Origin: Ascaris suum
Lineage: Eukaryota > Nematoda > Chromadorea > Rhabditida > Ascarididae
Assembly: GCA_013433145.1 (NCBI GenBank)
Contig: CM024190.1
Coordinates: 5,642,001 to 5,706,000, forward strand
Reading direction: 5' to 3'
Length of the DNA: 64,000 nt
The notes under the pieces are model-generated. The model was not told where the DNA came from and did not search any database. It worked only from the letters and a program-made list of their open reading frames with translations. Shown here one piece after another: positions 25,974 to 38,100 of the stretch. A program made the translations under genes and the position numbers. Each line of letters starts with the position of its first letter. Positions within the stretch are counted from its first letter, which is position 1.

Positions 25974-26226
25974 TGTTGTCACCAATGAAAGCGCTTATTC
26001 TGTCCCTATTGTGACTACGTTGCACACGTACATCAAATGAAACATTGTTGTCGCTTTAATTCTGATTATAATATGCAAGTTATTGTCATTATATAAGCAG
26101 CGCCTTTGTCTCAGTAAACGTTCTTCCTTGGTCTCTCGTCGGAGTTCCTCCACCAGGCCTTCCTCCCCTGTTCAGCCCAGGCCTTCCTTCCTGACAATCG
26201 CCGCATCTGGTGCCCGAGGTGAGGCC
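25974..26226 (+). mobile_element. LTR-retrotransposon remnant: one LTR plus primer-binding site
   Basis: The element starts TGTTGTCACC and can end at CA (26204-26205), giving an LTR of about 230 bases. It has a TATA motif (TATATAAG, 26090-26097) about two thirds along. Two bases after the CA comes TGGTGCCCGAGGTGAGGCC (26208-26226). This has the TGG-start expected of a tRNA primer-binding site, since its complement ends in CCA-3'. Short LTRs of this layout are typical of nematode BEL/Pao or Gypsy elements. No gag or pol reading frame follows, and no second LTR was seen. The boundaries are by eye; no target-site duplication was confirmed. Confidence 0.5.
26090..26097 (+). promoter_or_regulatory. 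TATA box inside the putative LTR
   Basis: TATATAAG followed by a GC-richer segment (CAGCGCC) and an initiator-like CTCAGT about 20 bases on. This arrangement suits the U3/R boundary of an LTR promoter. Confidence 0.4.
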
Positions 26227-26268
26227 AATCATCTCTGGGAAGATTGGCCTCACCTCGGGCACCAGATG
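26204..26268. repeat. perfect 27-bp inverted repeat containing the primer-binding site
   Basis: Bases 26204-26230 are the exact reverse complement of 26242-26268, with an 11-base loop. The left arm starts at the CA that would end the LTR and covers the whole primer-binding site. The right arm therefore reads as the tRNA-like 3' sequence GGCCTCACCTCGGGCACCA. RNA from either strand would form a 27-bp hairpin. Confidence 0.95.
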
Positions 26269-26289
26269 TGGTATCACCACTAGTATCAC

Positions 26290-27844
26290 GTTTTTTTTCA
26301 GCTATATGCTCATTCGCTTTATACGAGAAGTTATGCCTGTACTTTGCATATATTTTATCTATTTCATTTCTCTTCTTTGCCTCAAGGTGTTGACAAAGGA
26401 AATATTTTCAACAGCACAAGAAAATAAACATTTTAAGTTTTAAAATTTCAAGTGTGGCAATGTTACGAACTAAAACTTTCTCGGAAACACCTTTAGCGAT
26501 GAATGCATCCTGTTGATAGCTAAATCCCCACTCAATGTGCTAATTGCCATGCGGCATTCGACCTATGGAGCCAACTGCCATAGGGGTCTAGACATGTGGA
26601 AAAAAATACCCGTGGAACTCGACCTACCGTCATCACCTTCGCTTCCTTCATTCCACAGTTTCGTTCCTCAACAACACTTTCTCTGTTCATGGCGCTTTGC
26701 ACAGAACGCAGCGTTTTGCTTACTGAAAGTAGTGACCTTTTTATGCAGAAACACGAAACTATGCGGAAACTCAGCGAAATTTTTAGTGACCACTGAAATT
26801 TAGAGTTTCTGAATAATTTTCTACGTCCCTAAATTAAGAAATCGCCGACTTTCTGTGGATCGAATGTCAACATTGGATGAAGGAGTAAGCGGCGGAAGTG
26901 ATGACGCAGTCACATGAACTGAATGTAATTGGAACGAAGCTCTACTGAAGTGTGCAGTCAGCGTTTGTAGTTAGATGCGTAAAGCTAATTCATTCACTGT
27001 TGGACAAATTACTGTTAATTTCGAGATGGGAATCGCCTCTAAAAATGGATAAAGGGCGGCATCTCGAAAATGTTATAATATTAGTGACGGGTGTGTGGCA
27101 GACTGACTGGCAGTTTTTATTCATAAGAATAGCTCCTTTCCCTGCGACTTTTTTAATGTCTACTTTGAAAATAAACTGCCATCACAGGTGTAACTTGCAC
27201 GATAATGTATCAGCAATAAGCTATTAGGCTGGTTTTGGTTTCCTGTTTGATCCGCTATGGATGAAGCAACCACTGCGTGTGAACCAGTGAAAGCGAGTCG
27301 CATTCGTTTTGAATAGCTCATAAGGAACCTATGAATTCCTATCCAGCACCATTTTCCGAATTACTCGAAAAAAATTATTGCAAACGACTGTTCGGAATTG
27401 ATTTGTGCTGAAGATGCATACTGTTGTCCGTCAGGAGCCGTATTCGGGTGGTATTTTTTTTCAGCAGTATCTTCTGACAGACCATTGTCTCGTTCATACT
27501 CTTCGTTTCAGAAGAAAAGCTGTCGATAGCAGAAATTTTACATTTTTTTCCTCGCTAATATGCCTGGCCTCAACGTTTGGCATCAGCGATACTTGTGAAG
27601 GGTTCCTGAGCTCATAAATGCAACGGACGCTCGAAAAAGTTCCACATCATCGACTACGAAATTTGCATTCCTCTTTCAAGGCGACGAAAAACGACTGCCA
27701 TGTCTTATGACTGAAACTGGAGAAAAAAGCATCTCATCCAGTAAAATAGGTTCAGCTGACAATGTTTGAAATGTCTGAAGCCTTAATCAGCGAACTTGAG
27801 TGCCGATCTGTAGACGAACGAAGCGACGATGTATAAGAAGAAAT
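26290..27844. other. no gene recognised
   Basis: Several open frames of 65-95 codons overlap here (26513-26803, 26952-27227, 27405-27617) in different frames, without splice signals or recognisable domains. Confidence 0.3.
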
Positions 27845-29121
27845 CTAACAGCTTGTTGAAAATGAGTTAGGAACGGTTTCATTTGTTGATGCCAAATGCC
27901 CATACACCTTGTGAACGTTGATTTCATAATGCAAGCGATCATGATCTATGGTTCCAAAGATACCTGCTGAGTCGTGAAAGATATAACTTCGATTTTTGGT
28001 TGTAAAAATGATGCTTTCGGAAACAAGCCTTTCAGATGTTGACGGTCGAAGCAGTCGGTACCATTTTCCTTCATCAATCATTTCAATCAATGGGTAGTTG
28101 AAAACTGCGCCGATGGATTAGCACAGAGCTAAACCATGTAAGCTAGTGCTCGAACTGGTTCGACTCGTCGAATTTTACACGCTGTAAGTCGTGGCGTAGA
28201 TTCGAAGGTGCGTTAAACTGCACCGTGTTCATGCTTTTCATCCCATTTAGCGGCCGTATTGCCTGACGAACCTATCGAAGAAATTCTTTGTATGTTTTAG
28301 TTAATAAATCGGTCATTACAGCGATAACGAAGAAAGATTTATAACTGACCGGAAATTCGGTTTTTCAAAACTGTGTTTTCAACTTGTTTGACTAAATCTG
28401 AATGCTGACCATCTCGGCTAAGCGAACAGCGCTTTAACCAATCGAATGCACCAATATTATAGATGCGTTTCACGCTTTCTTTAAATCAGTTAGCTATTAA
28501 TATTTCTAAACGCAATTATTCACTCGTGAACTGACTTGCCAGCTTTCAACGATATGAAAGTATTTGTTGAGAGGAGTGACGAAATTGTCAATACCGCTAA
28601 TTACATGCATTTTCCGTAGAGATTTAAAGTGAGTATAAAATGATGACATGAGCCAATAAATTAGACTCATGAGATGTTATCTATTTTCTATAACGGCTTC
28701 CACAATCAATAGATTCGCAATGCACTGCTGCTTTTCCATATTCCATCCCATTAGCACCTCCTGAGCAACGAGCCCAATTAACCAGGCATCTATGTAGCAC
28801 ACCTGTATTTAACGATCGTCATCCCCCTTGAGAATCCTTTGATAAGCGCTCTACAGCAGTTCGTTGCAAGAACCATTTATTTCTTTTTTTAAAATAAAAA
28901 TTGATTGCTATATTTTTTAAAACATTTGTTGCCGAACACCTTTGAATCGCCTCGAACGGTCATCGTTTTTAACGGTGACGAACAAAGATTCACTTCTCGC
29001 CTTACTTCACCATCACACATGATTGCGATGTTCACATCCGTTATGCGTCGCGTTGCTATAGCTTCTTCAGTGTCTGAAGTGTGTGATTGTTTTTTGTCGC
29101 TTCTGTGGTGTGACGACAGTA
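27845..29121 (-). CDS. unrecognised protein, at least four exons, 3' end defined
   Basis: Minus-strand exons in transcript order: 28940-29121 (SDTEEAIATRRITDVNIAIM, then CDGEVRREVNLCSSPLKTM), 28350-28478 (ESVKRIYNIGAFDWLKRCSL, then DGQHSDLVKQVENTVLKN), 28224-28271 (SSGNTAAKWDEKHEH) and 27845-28104 (VFNYPLIEMIDEGKWYRLL, then HDSAGIFGTIDHDRLHYEIN), ending NSFSTSC and a stop. The last three exons join perfectly in phase through TCCG|gtcagt, cgatag|GT, CACG|gtgcag and gcgcag|TT. The first shown exon needs another exon or different boundary to join. About 200 residues are visible, with no signal or membrane segment. I could not match it to a family. Confidence 0.5.
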
Positions 29122-29592
29122 CTTAATTCAAGATTTGAAGAAAACGATTCGTTGGATGTTGTCGTTCATTCTCGAGAACATAAAACCATATCTTATTGTG
29201 AATTCTTAGGCAGATAGATTTTCTGAACATCTCAAAACGTTCAAAAAAGCTGAGTAAAGCGAACTCGTCATTTTCCTAAATCTTTGCAACATTGTATTTG
29301 CACCGTGCATTGTCTAACATATATACACGTCTATCCTTCTGTCGCAGTTTCAACGCAAGTGCAAAAAGTGCAAAAATTGCAGGATTTGTTGAATAAAATC
29401 TAGACCAGCAGGCGATCAGCAGACCAGCTTTCAAGGTGATTCACAAATAGGTTGCAGACATCCAAATACGCCTGAAAGCTTTCATGCATTTTGCAATGGA
29501 TCGGGCTGGGAAGAAATCTCTAGTATAAGAATTGTTCGCGAGGTCCTTTCAATTCAAATGCACTACTGCATGTTTTATTTTTTGCTGACAGT

Positions 29593-30004
29593 TTATGGAC
29601 CAGGTTGGTCTGGTGGTGGTGCTGCAAAAGCGCACGTTGTGCTTACAACGTAGAAAGGTGGCACAGGAACAGGTGTTGTATGCGATCGCACCGGCATAAA
29701 AGCCCATGGCAGAGCAGCCTAGTGCGCGGTGCAGGCCAACTGGTTTCACGAATTGCTAGCGAATACTAAAGCACGGACCGTGCCGCATTCGCGCTTTAAC
29801 TAATCCTGACTCTTGTACTAATAAATATTCTTTTTTTTTGCAGCCAGGCCGATGGGAAAAAATCCGACGTTTTACGAAATACATGAAATTTTTGGGCATT
29901 CTGAGCTCCTCTCGAAGCGGACAGTTGGACGAGGAATCATCTTACAGCATACATTACGCCTGGTAAATTTCGTAGCTTTAGCTTCAAAGCTTCCTGAGTT
30001 GAAA
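29593..30004 (-). CDS. two joined exons of an unrecognised minus-strand gene, proline-rich end
   Basis: Exon 29946-30004 follows tatctgacag and reads STQEALKLKLRNLPGVMYA to a donor (GCT|gtaaga). Exon 29593-29718 follows gcactag in the same phase and reads AALPWAFMPVRSHTTPVPVP, ending PPPDQPGP with TAA; an AATAAA lies about 20 bases beyond. A second donor inside the last exon (TACGTT|gtaagc) could instead link it to the exons at 27.8-29.1 kb. A degenerate CAGACAGA-type repeat lies just upstream in the intron. Function unknown. Confidence 0.4.
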
Positions 30005-31428
30005 CTGTCAGATACGCAAGCAGACAGATGGACAGATAAAGAGACAAACAGAAAAATACACATACTCACAGACACATTACATCGCCGCAACGCGCTCTGC
30101 AAATACGTTTGCAAAAGCGCATACTACAGAGAAAAAGTGGTTTTAAGTAAGTACGTTGCATATAAGGTCGAGGAAAATAATTTTCAATCGTTTCAGAAAT
30201 AACGTGAATTCAGAAGAACTTTCTGGATAATTTAATAATTCTGTGGATTGACAGCAAATAGCACTTGATCCATAAATATTTTGGAAGTGTTGTTTAAAAA
30301 TATTTCTTCTCTGAACCTTTAATTATTGAACTCATAAAGCGTTTTGAGTGCATTAGTAGCGTTAGGAAGGAAGTGGGAGAGAAGGAAAGAGGGGGAGTGG
30401 GGTGGAAGGGTTAACAACTATTGTCAGTTATCAAAACGCAGGCGTTCCACTTTTTTCAATTTGTCTCCAAGTTTCAAAGCTTCTATCACAAAAACAGGCA
30501 GCAGTATCAATAACAGTAGGCGTACAATACCTTGTTCACGCCACTGTCCATAATACTCAAGTTAGAGACAATTTCTGAGCAAAAACATCTCTTAAAAGAA
30601 ATCCCTTCCGGAGTAAAAAATTCGAAATAAAAACCAACCGATGAGCGATTATATAATTTTTGTGCAGTTTTTTGGCAACAACAAATGGATATTAAATTCG
30701 ATTTCACACAAGCAGTGAATAAATAATTAAATCGAACAATTTTAACGTAAAAGCTATGCCATTTGCAGTATTGCTCTAGGTAAGAAAGCATTACGTGCGA
30801 AGCGCATTTCTTATCTTCGAGACATTGCCTAATCATACGTAATCCTTAGTTTCAATGAAACGACTAATGAGCTTGCGCTGTTTAGGCAACCTGCTCACTG
30901 AGGCGGTCTACACGTCGTTCGTTTGCATCAGTGAGCGCGCAATAGCTGAATGCGGATGAAGACAACGAAGCGTTGAGCACCGATTCATGCCCACTAAATC
31001 CTTCTGGTTAGTCCAACTTTGCGCCTCCATTCACATCAGTTCGATGCTTTAGGTATTCCTTAATGCCACTTGTGGCAATTATTGCTGAGCATCTTGTTGT
31101 ACGCCTTATCTTTTTCACTATGTGCAAATGGACGAGAGTGACTTCCTTCTGATGATGATGTTTGTTCCCTTCACCGGATGTCATCGCTTCATAAATCGCA
31201 TCCGCAACGCCATCTCCTACGAAAAGTTAGGACTAATGGTGTGCATATACCCACAAATGTATTTGAATGTTTTAAGCGCGTTCGGCATTCATATTCTATA
31301 ACGGCGACTTTAACCACTGCACCGTTGCGTATATATTCAAGAATTCTTATATTGCTATGCGGATGATATCACATCAGAACAAAATTCTCAATTGTCAAAA
31401 AGTACATCGGTTATTCTTTTTATGAATA

Positions 31429-31583
31429 TTATAGCGCAATGAGCTCATTCAATTCGAATGCGTTGAAAAAAATTTCATACTGTGGAAACCTAAAGACAAC
31501 TGGATAGGAATTTGGACCCCAGTGATCAGTCCAAATTCCTACGGATGGCAAAATTTCGATTCCATATCCTTCCGCCTTTCCAC
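31429..31583 (-). CDS. possible terminal exon, unrecognised
   Basis: The minus strand after ttggttag reads GGKAEGYGIEILPSVGIWTD, then HWGPNSYPVVFRFPQYEIFF, ending in a stop. The + strand at 31,600-31,740 is also protein-like (SGGTVYETFSGGAKVSCPSH, then NLQPFFGKAQCEQVHNT before a GT), so the strand is unsettled. GC is higher than the surroundings, which supports an exon here. Between 30,005 and 31,428 nothing else was resolved; a minus frame near 30,750-30,830 (RQCLEDKKCASHVMLSYLEQ) may be another exon. Confidence 0.3.
31505..31541. repeat. 12-bp perfect inverted repeat, 13-base loop
   Basis: TAGGAATTTGGA pairs with TCCAAATTCCTA. It falls inside the coding-like segment above, so it may be incidental. 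Confidence 0.7.
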
Positions 31584-32142
31584 CTAACCAAAGCAGCAGG
31601 CTCTTTGACCAAGAAGATGTCAGGTGGGACTGTTTATGAAACATTCAGTGGTGGAGCTAAAGTTTCATGTCCGTCTCATTTTCGCGCTCGCAACCTTCAG
31701 CCGTTCTTTGGAAAGGCGCAGTGCGAACAAGTACACAATACAGGTTTCAAGCTGAGAAAAAGAACTCAGAACTTAACAAAAGATTTGCAATGCATAAATT
31801 ATTTGCTGAAAACATTGATTTCATTCATTTGAATATCTGACTTCAAAGGCTTTAGAGTTTTACAAGGAGACGGTTTGGGTAAACTATCAGCATAAAGAGA
31901 CGAAGTATATTGTATAAGTAAATTAGTATAGGTTATGCCATCGAATTTCGGCAGCCTGAAAGTCGTTTTAATATATGAGAGTCTGCGATTCCGAGCAGTT
32001 TCTCTTCACTTAGCTTTCTTCAAGAAAAGATAAAAATTGAGAGTGTTTTTATGCTTTGAGGAAGTATGGGACCAGATTATAAGCGGGAAGGAAGATAAGC
32101 GGGCGAAGGAAAAAAGAGGAAAAGCGGGAGAACGCGATGATG

Positions 32143-32388
32143 CTAAGCGTAGTGTGCGTATTGAAGTAAGTTCGGGCCACGTTTAAGGGCGCTAAGTGCT
32201 TCGAGTATTTCGTACGAAGGCCTCTCCCTACACCTATTATCGCTGAGTGCATCGTTTTGTTCTACCTTTTTCTCCATAACGGACAAAAACCTGTACGAAA
32301 TGTGCAACACCACAGCTTCTGATATGCTGCGTGCATATTTCATAAATGTGAACTTGTTGCAGTAACGTTGGTCTTGAGCGAACTTGAC
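32143..32388 (-). CDS. terminal exon of an unrecognised minus-strand gene
   Basis: After an acceptor (aaaaatcag) preceded by a long C-rich pyrimidine tract, the minus strand reads 81 residues to a TAG. They begin VKFAQDQRYCNKFTFMKYAR and continue SISEAVVLHISYRFLSVMEK, then SYEILEALSALKRGPNLLQY. Composition and codon use are strongly protein-like and no other frame competes well. The frame also stays open into the upstream proline stretch. No family recognised. It may belong with the other minus-strand exons between 27.8 and 35.1 kb. Confidence 0.45.
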   Translation of the reverse strand, partial: VKFAQDQRYCNKFTFMKYARSISEAVVLHISYRFLSVMEKKVEQNDALSDNRCRERPSYEILEALSALKRGPNLLQYAHYA

Positions 32389-32499
32389 CTGATTTTTCTG
32401 TTGGGGGGGAGGGGGTAGAGGAGAAGGGGTGGGAAATATTGATGTGCGTGAACTTTTGTAGCAGTACCTGAAGGTCATAGAATTTTTCGAGGTTGCGGT

Positions 32500-34900
32500 A
32501 TCGCGCCGGACGTATCGCGACCTAAGATTTTGCTACGCTTAGAACAACCCGCTCTCTCAAAGCCCACTGCCCTCTAATTTAACGATAGGAAGTGATTAGA
32601 GCAAAAGGCCACCCAAGTCGATAGTTCTTACATAGAGTGACTCTCTCCGAAGTGCAACATTGATGAATGTTGAGGTGTTCTTTTCTAGTCCCTATTGCCC
32701 ATTGAAACTATGGTGTTTCGTTTTTTTCGACATGCAATTATACTTCTGACTTAGCTTCATTTTAGCTCAAATTGAGTGCTGGTGGCCTAATCAACATTAC
32801 ATGCCGTGAGAAGTAGGACAAGTGGATCATTAATTGCTATAAGCGCCATACATTACATACGCATATGTGGTGCATTGATGGGAAGGAATGTTGAGTTTCG
32901 GGATTATTTTCATTAATCCAGATTGTAGATCACCTTTCTATCCTTGGTCGAGTTAGTTCTTTGTTGACGCTCGTGCTGATTCCCTATATATGCCTATGAT
33001 CTTGCCTATCAATAAATAAATCAAAAAACTTATAAAAAATTAGCTACTCTTACTATTTTGCAAAATTGTTGTTGCATTTGAAAGAACTCATTGCAAGGGA
33101 AAGGCATCAACGTCACCAGCTGCATATGTTTATTTACCTGAATCAGTACAAAGCTGCATTTATCTCTTTATTTATAATGTGATGATTAATTTTCGTTTTG
33201 TTGAGATATTTTATTATAATCCCCAGTGCTTTATCACATGTTGTCATGCCTTCATAATAGAAGACTGAAATTATCACAGCAAAGCAACTGTATTTCCGCT
33301 CAATAAGCACCGCCAATTAGTACACATCTTTATTGGCAAGAATCATCCATAATTTTGCTGCCTATGAAAGTGACGTGGTAGAGCGTATATTTCAAACTGA
33401 TATAATTAAGCAAAAATTTTGCATAAAGCATGACGTACTAGTCTGTTTTTTTGCATTTATTGCTTTAGTAAAGAAAATATAATGAAAGTATTTTAGTTCA
33501 GAAATGGCGGAAAAATTGTGGTTTATATTGCACAATAATATAGAAAAAGCGCTAAAGTTGAAAAAAACGCATATAATGCGGTGGTTCAATATTTATAATG
33601 AATATCTTTTTTTGTCACAAAATGATCATATGCAATAGTTTCGAAATGGATCATTTACCCAAGAGTAGTAAGTAATAAATTCTACATCATTACCACTCTA
33701 GATTATGCGATTCACTCACTAATAAAGCAGCACGGTGTCGTTACAGTTGAAACATTACAGTTTAATCATTTCGTCTTTTTTTGTTAATCCCAGTTAGCAA
33801 GAGTTAAAGCTTTGAACGGTGATTACACTGATCTCTGGAAGTTAGAGTAAACTCAACTCTATATATAGACTAACGGAAGTAAGACAAGCAGCTTGATGGA
33901 ACGTTTGTTTATTGCGATGTTATATGAAGGCATTTTGAATCAAAGAAACATCGTTGAAATTGCAGAAATTTTGCACCTTTGTGATGAAAGAAATAAACTC
34001 TCGGCTTGTTGCTGTGTTCTGCCATCTGTCGTTCTTATTGCCACTTAATTCGGTTATCACTGGTCATCGCAAGTTTCAGGCGCTTTTGTCTATGGTGAAT
34101 GATAATCAACATTCTATAAAGACATTCCAGCCTACTATGAACACTTTCACGAAAATAAAACTTTATGCAGTTGGAGTGGATTGAGTGCATTTGTCTTTTT
34201 TGCTTTAGTTGATAGATGATTCGACGCCGGATACTCAAACATATAACGCTTCGATCGACGAAATCGAATCTGCACCATCGATATGAGATTTCCGTGGCGA
34301 TCTGCACTGATAAGGATTTACTACTGAGTGTACCAAGAATTTATCACAGCATCTTACTGTTAATTAGGTAATAAGTGCTTAAAGTTGAGATTTTTCCTCA
34401 AATATAGCCGTAAACGTTTTATTTTTAGCACTAAGAGCGTAATAAGTAAGTAACACATAATGTCGCTTTATAAATACCTTCAATTTCGCTCTAATTTTGA
34501 ATTTTCATTAAAAAATCTTTGAAATGACACCGGAAACATATAATGGAATTTGTAATGAAAATCTTCCGTCATTGATGAATGAGATGAGACAGAAGCAGAA
34601 AGAAAGGCATGTGCGTATAAAAGGAAAAAGCTTGATTGATACGATATACGATGGCGACCTAAAATTTTATTAAAATGCAGCGCATGAATAAAGGCATTAA
34701 TCAACTGAAACTGTTGAATTTATTTGCAGCTAGCTGCTAGGATTTTTTGGTGTCAGCCTTGAAAAGCGTTTTCATGAAGCAGATATCCTTTCAAAGTTGT
34801 GAACCATATGTGTTTTTGCGACGTGAATGAGAATACTTAAGTGACATCACACAAGAGCTTATTTTTGCTGCTCCTCCACTTTCCATTCATTTCTTCAACC
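32500..34900. other. no gene recognised
   Basis: AT-rich, with no exon I can support on either strand. Possible intron of a minus-strand gene linking the exons at 32.1-32.4 and 34.9-35.1 kb, but that is conjecture. Confidence 0.3.
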
Positions 34901-34917
34901 CATCGTCCATCAGATCC

Positions 34918-35129
34918 TCATGCAAGAGTGTGAAAATACTCTTCAAATAAACTAGTGTGACTCAGTGATGGAGATGATGACCCGAGATGATACGCGGTAG
35001 AGGGTAAAAGTGTTGAGGTTTTATTGAAATTGGACTGACGAAAAATCCGATAACTTTCTTGCGACACCAATTGTATTTTCGGTGTAACTTTGGGATGGAC
35101 CTCTGAATCAATGAACCAAGCATTTACAG
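34918..35129 (-). CDS. terminal exon of an unrecognised protein, Ser-rich tail
   Basis: After tcctcttag the minus strand reads VNAWFIDSEVHPKVTPKIQL, then QESYRIFRQSNFNKTSTLLP and a serine-rich end (SSSPSLSHTSLFEEYFHTLA) to a TGA, 69 residues in all. The low-complexity hydrophilic tail suggests a C-terminus. Upstream exons would lie between 35.2 and 38 kb but none was found with confidence. Confidence 0.4.
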
Positions 35130-35149
35130 CTAAGAGGAATTTCACTTTT

Positions 35150-38100
35150 TAAAATGATAGGCATTATTGACCGATAAAATGAGCCCTTAATCATTACCAG
35201 AAGAGAGCATGAATGCTAGGCAGCTTAGCACTATTAGTTTATCGCCATGAGCCGACGCATGTATTAGCTTTAAAACCGATGGTATGGTAGTGAGGTGGAA
35301 GAGGTTGCATCAATGACTATCCAGTTGCAGACTTCACCTACTTTTCCCGGTAAAACTGACAAGTATTCCACACTCATCTGAAACTATTTCAATTATAAAC
35401 TGCAGTCGTCAAACGGATGGAAAGTTACTCGTAAAGACAGGAGTATTCAGTAGTAAAAGTACTGCTATTCATCACTGTTCTCTTTGTTTTCGCTGTGTTA
35501 AAAATAGGCCACTGTGACTGCAGCATCGTGTACTATAGCAGCTTAGCAATATCTCTGAAAATCCATACTACCAGAAAGTTGCCACATGTGCCTCCCATAG
35601 TGACTTTTTTGCCTCACATGCATGGTCTTCGCTTTTGTGCCCATAATATTTCGGTGGCGATTATGCCTTTTGTTCTCAGCTAAGAGTTGACTGTCTGAAC
35701 AAGAAGTCCAAGCGTCTTATATTGTTACTGTCTCACAGACTTTCTGTTGCTCTGGCTGAACTACGTCGCAAAAGAATGAAACGCAGTACATGATTTTGTC
35801 AAAGAAGATGTGGAATATTAGGCAGCAGGCAAAATGTTCTGCAAATGAACTTGAACATCTACAGAGTTCCTTCCACAAGCCGTTCAAACATCGCAGTGTG
35901 TTTGTGCATCTTGTAAGGCCAAATGAACCACGCTGTTATTTTTGAACGACACAGTCGGAGGTCCGGAGGCAGACAACGATCAAATAAATGAGCAGTGAGA
36001 CTCCCAGACCAATTTCATTATTTGTTAACTACTCAATAATCGGTTCAATTTTTCGCTTACAACTTATATAACCGAATACACCTCTATATAATATACAGCT
36101 GTTCGTTAATATATACTATGCCACTACCATAGAGTACGCACTTTGCTTCAGATGTTATTACTTCCTGACAGGTGTTTGTGGCATCGCCATTACCTGAAAC
36201 TTTCTTTAACACAGGTAAGAAAATGAACAAACTTTCAAAATGCCATTTGCAAAGAATTCTTATCGAAGCTCGAAACTTCGAGTTTTTCCTTCCGAAGAAG
36301 CAGCGTTGCGGCTAACTAAAGCGTTTTCCGATAGCTTAAAATGTGAGCAAATGTTTTTTTATAATCGTGGATGTTTTTGTTAAAAAAGCGTTGTTCACTA
36401 ATGAAAGATGCCCCAACTCCGGATAGCGATTAGCACATTTTTTGAGATCTTATTATAACTCAACGGGAACGCGCGATGAAAGCGAGAATAGTCGATCAAA
36501 TGCGATGTGGCAAATTACCTCATGTGAACAACATACTCGACGAGTTACTTTGTCTGATTTTTTTCTGCAACACTCCTTTACTGCTTTGTTTATTTTCATA
36601 GTTAACGACATCACGTGACTGCTAAATTTCAGCCTTTAAATTACCGCATTGCCATCGGCCACATTTTAACCAAATAATCTCGTGAGCTTACAGCTGATGT
36701 GTCACAGCATTTAACTTCATGCGAAACAGTCCAGTTAACGATATGAGGGCATAGGAGAGATGCGCTTCCGTCAATTCCGCTTCTGATTTTAGGTTAAGCA
36801 TCTCTTTCGCTAAAATTTGCAATGCAACTTTTCTTTATTGGAAAATCTTTGCAATTGCAAAATCGCAAAATCTTTCATTTTTTCTGAAAATCCTTCGTGG
36901 GAACTAAAAAATTTCGCAAGCAATTAAGAGCGCTTCGGCTTTATTTTCAACGAGCGCCAACAATCGGTCTAAACTCGTGTGTTTCACCAAGAGAAACGCA
37001 GTTTGCTGGGAAAGTATATTAGTCAACCTCTTGCCATGGATGGTTTCTCCATCACAGATTCTTCAATTCCGATGATTTTGGATTTAGTCGCTTTTTTTTC
37101 GGAGAAATCTGGTGAGATTTAATAATTTCTTTGTCCAGAGAGTAATAACAGTATAAAAAGTGCGATTAACTTCAATAATATTTCTGACATGCTTCAGTGA
37201 TACGACAGATATGTAACGAACTTCGTCGGAATCTCAAAAAATAAAGTGAGTTGTCAAAAGATTGTAAAATTTCAGTTGTAATTCGTCTTAAGGGTTCATT
37301 TTAGCAACTCCGAACAATAAAGCCAGAAATACGCTTTTTAATTTTTCTTTTTCTTGATGTTTTATAAAAGAAAAAAAACAAAGTATAAGAAACGCAAACA
37401 AGCTTTTGTAAAACAGTTATGCGTTTTATAACCGTAGAAATGAATATATACATGTGTTTAATGAGGTATTATAATCTTGGAAAACAAATGAATAGGTGAA
37501 CCTTAGAAGTCGGCGAATTGTCTTTAGTAAGGAAACAAATGAAGATTTACATAACGATATTTGTTGTTGTTGAATTTATTTAAATCAAACGTGTAAAACT
37601 AAATAGAGTTTATCCGAAAGATTATGAAAATATAATAGTAGGTGAGCTTTTAAATCAGAAACTAATTTAAATGAATAATTAAATGAATGCATTATAATGA
37701 AGAGACCCTAATATACATGTGCATAAAAACTACATAGCAACTAATTGGAAAATGTCGTTGCGAGAGAAAAAAGCTTAAAGAAATATATGTTAAAAAGAAT
37801 CGCAATTAGAAACAGAGAAGCAATAAACCATGCAGGGATAAAACGTGCATAAAATACCTATGAGAATAAAAGGTGGCCACATTTCGGCCCTTATCCGCTG
37901 ATGTGTGCACTGGATTATGCGTGGGCGTTCGTCAGAACGGTACACATAACCCTGCTAGTATGAGAAATTGCATAGACAACTTAATGGCGCATAGAGAAGA
38001 AGAAATAGAAAAGAAAAGAAATGGAAAAATCTGTATTTAAAACGTACGTTAAAATGCATAATGAGCACAAAAATTAGAGACTGTAACACCAACCTCATCA

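Noticed and set aside
26204..26268. Hairpin as a microRNA precursor
   Set aside because: The stem is perfect and coincides with an LTR primer-binding site; microRNA stems are usually imperfect and not tied to such sites.
26083..26443. Frames through the LTR palindrome on both strands
   Set aside because: Ser/Arg/Pro-rich translations of LTR and inverted repeat, with no gag-like motif.
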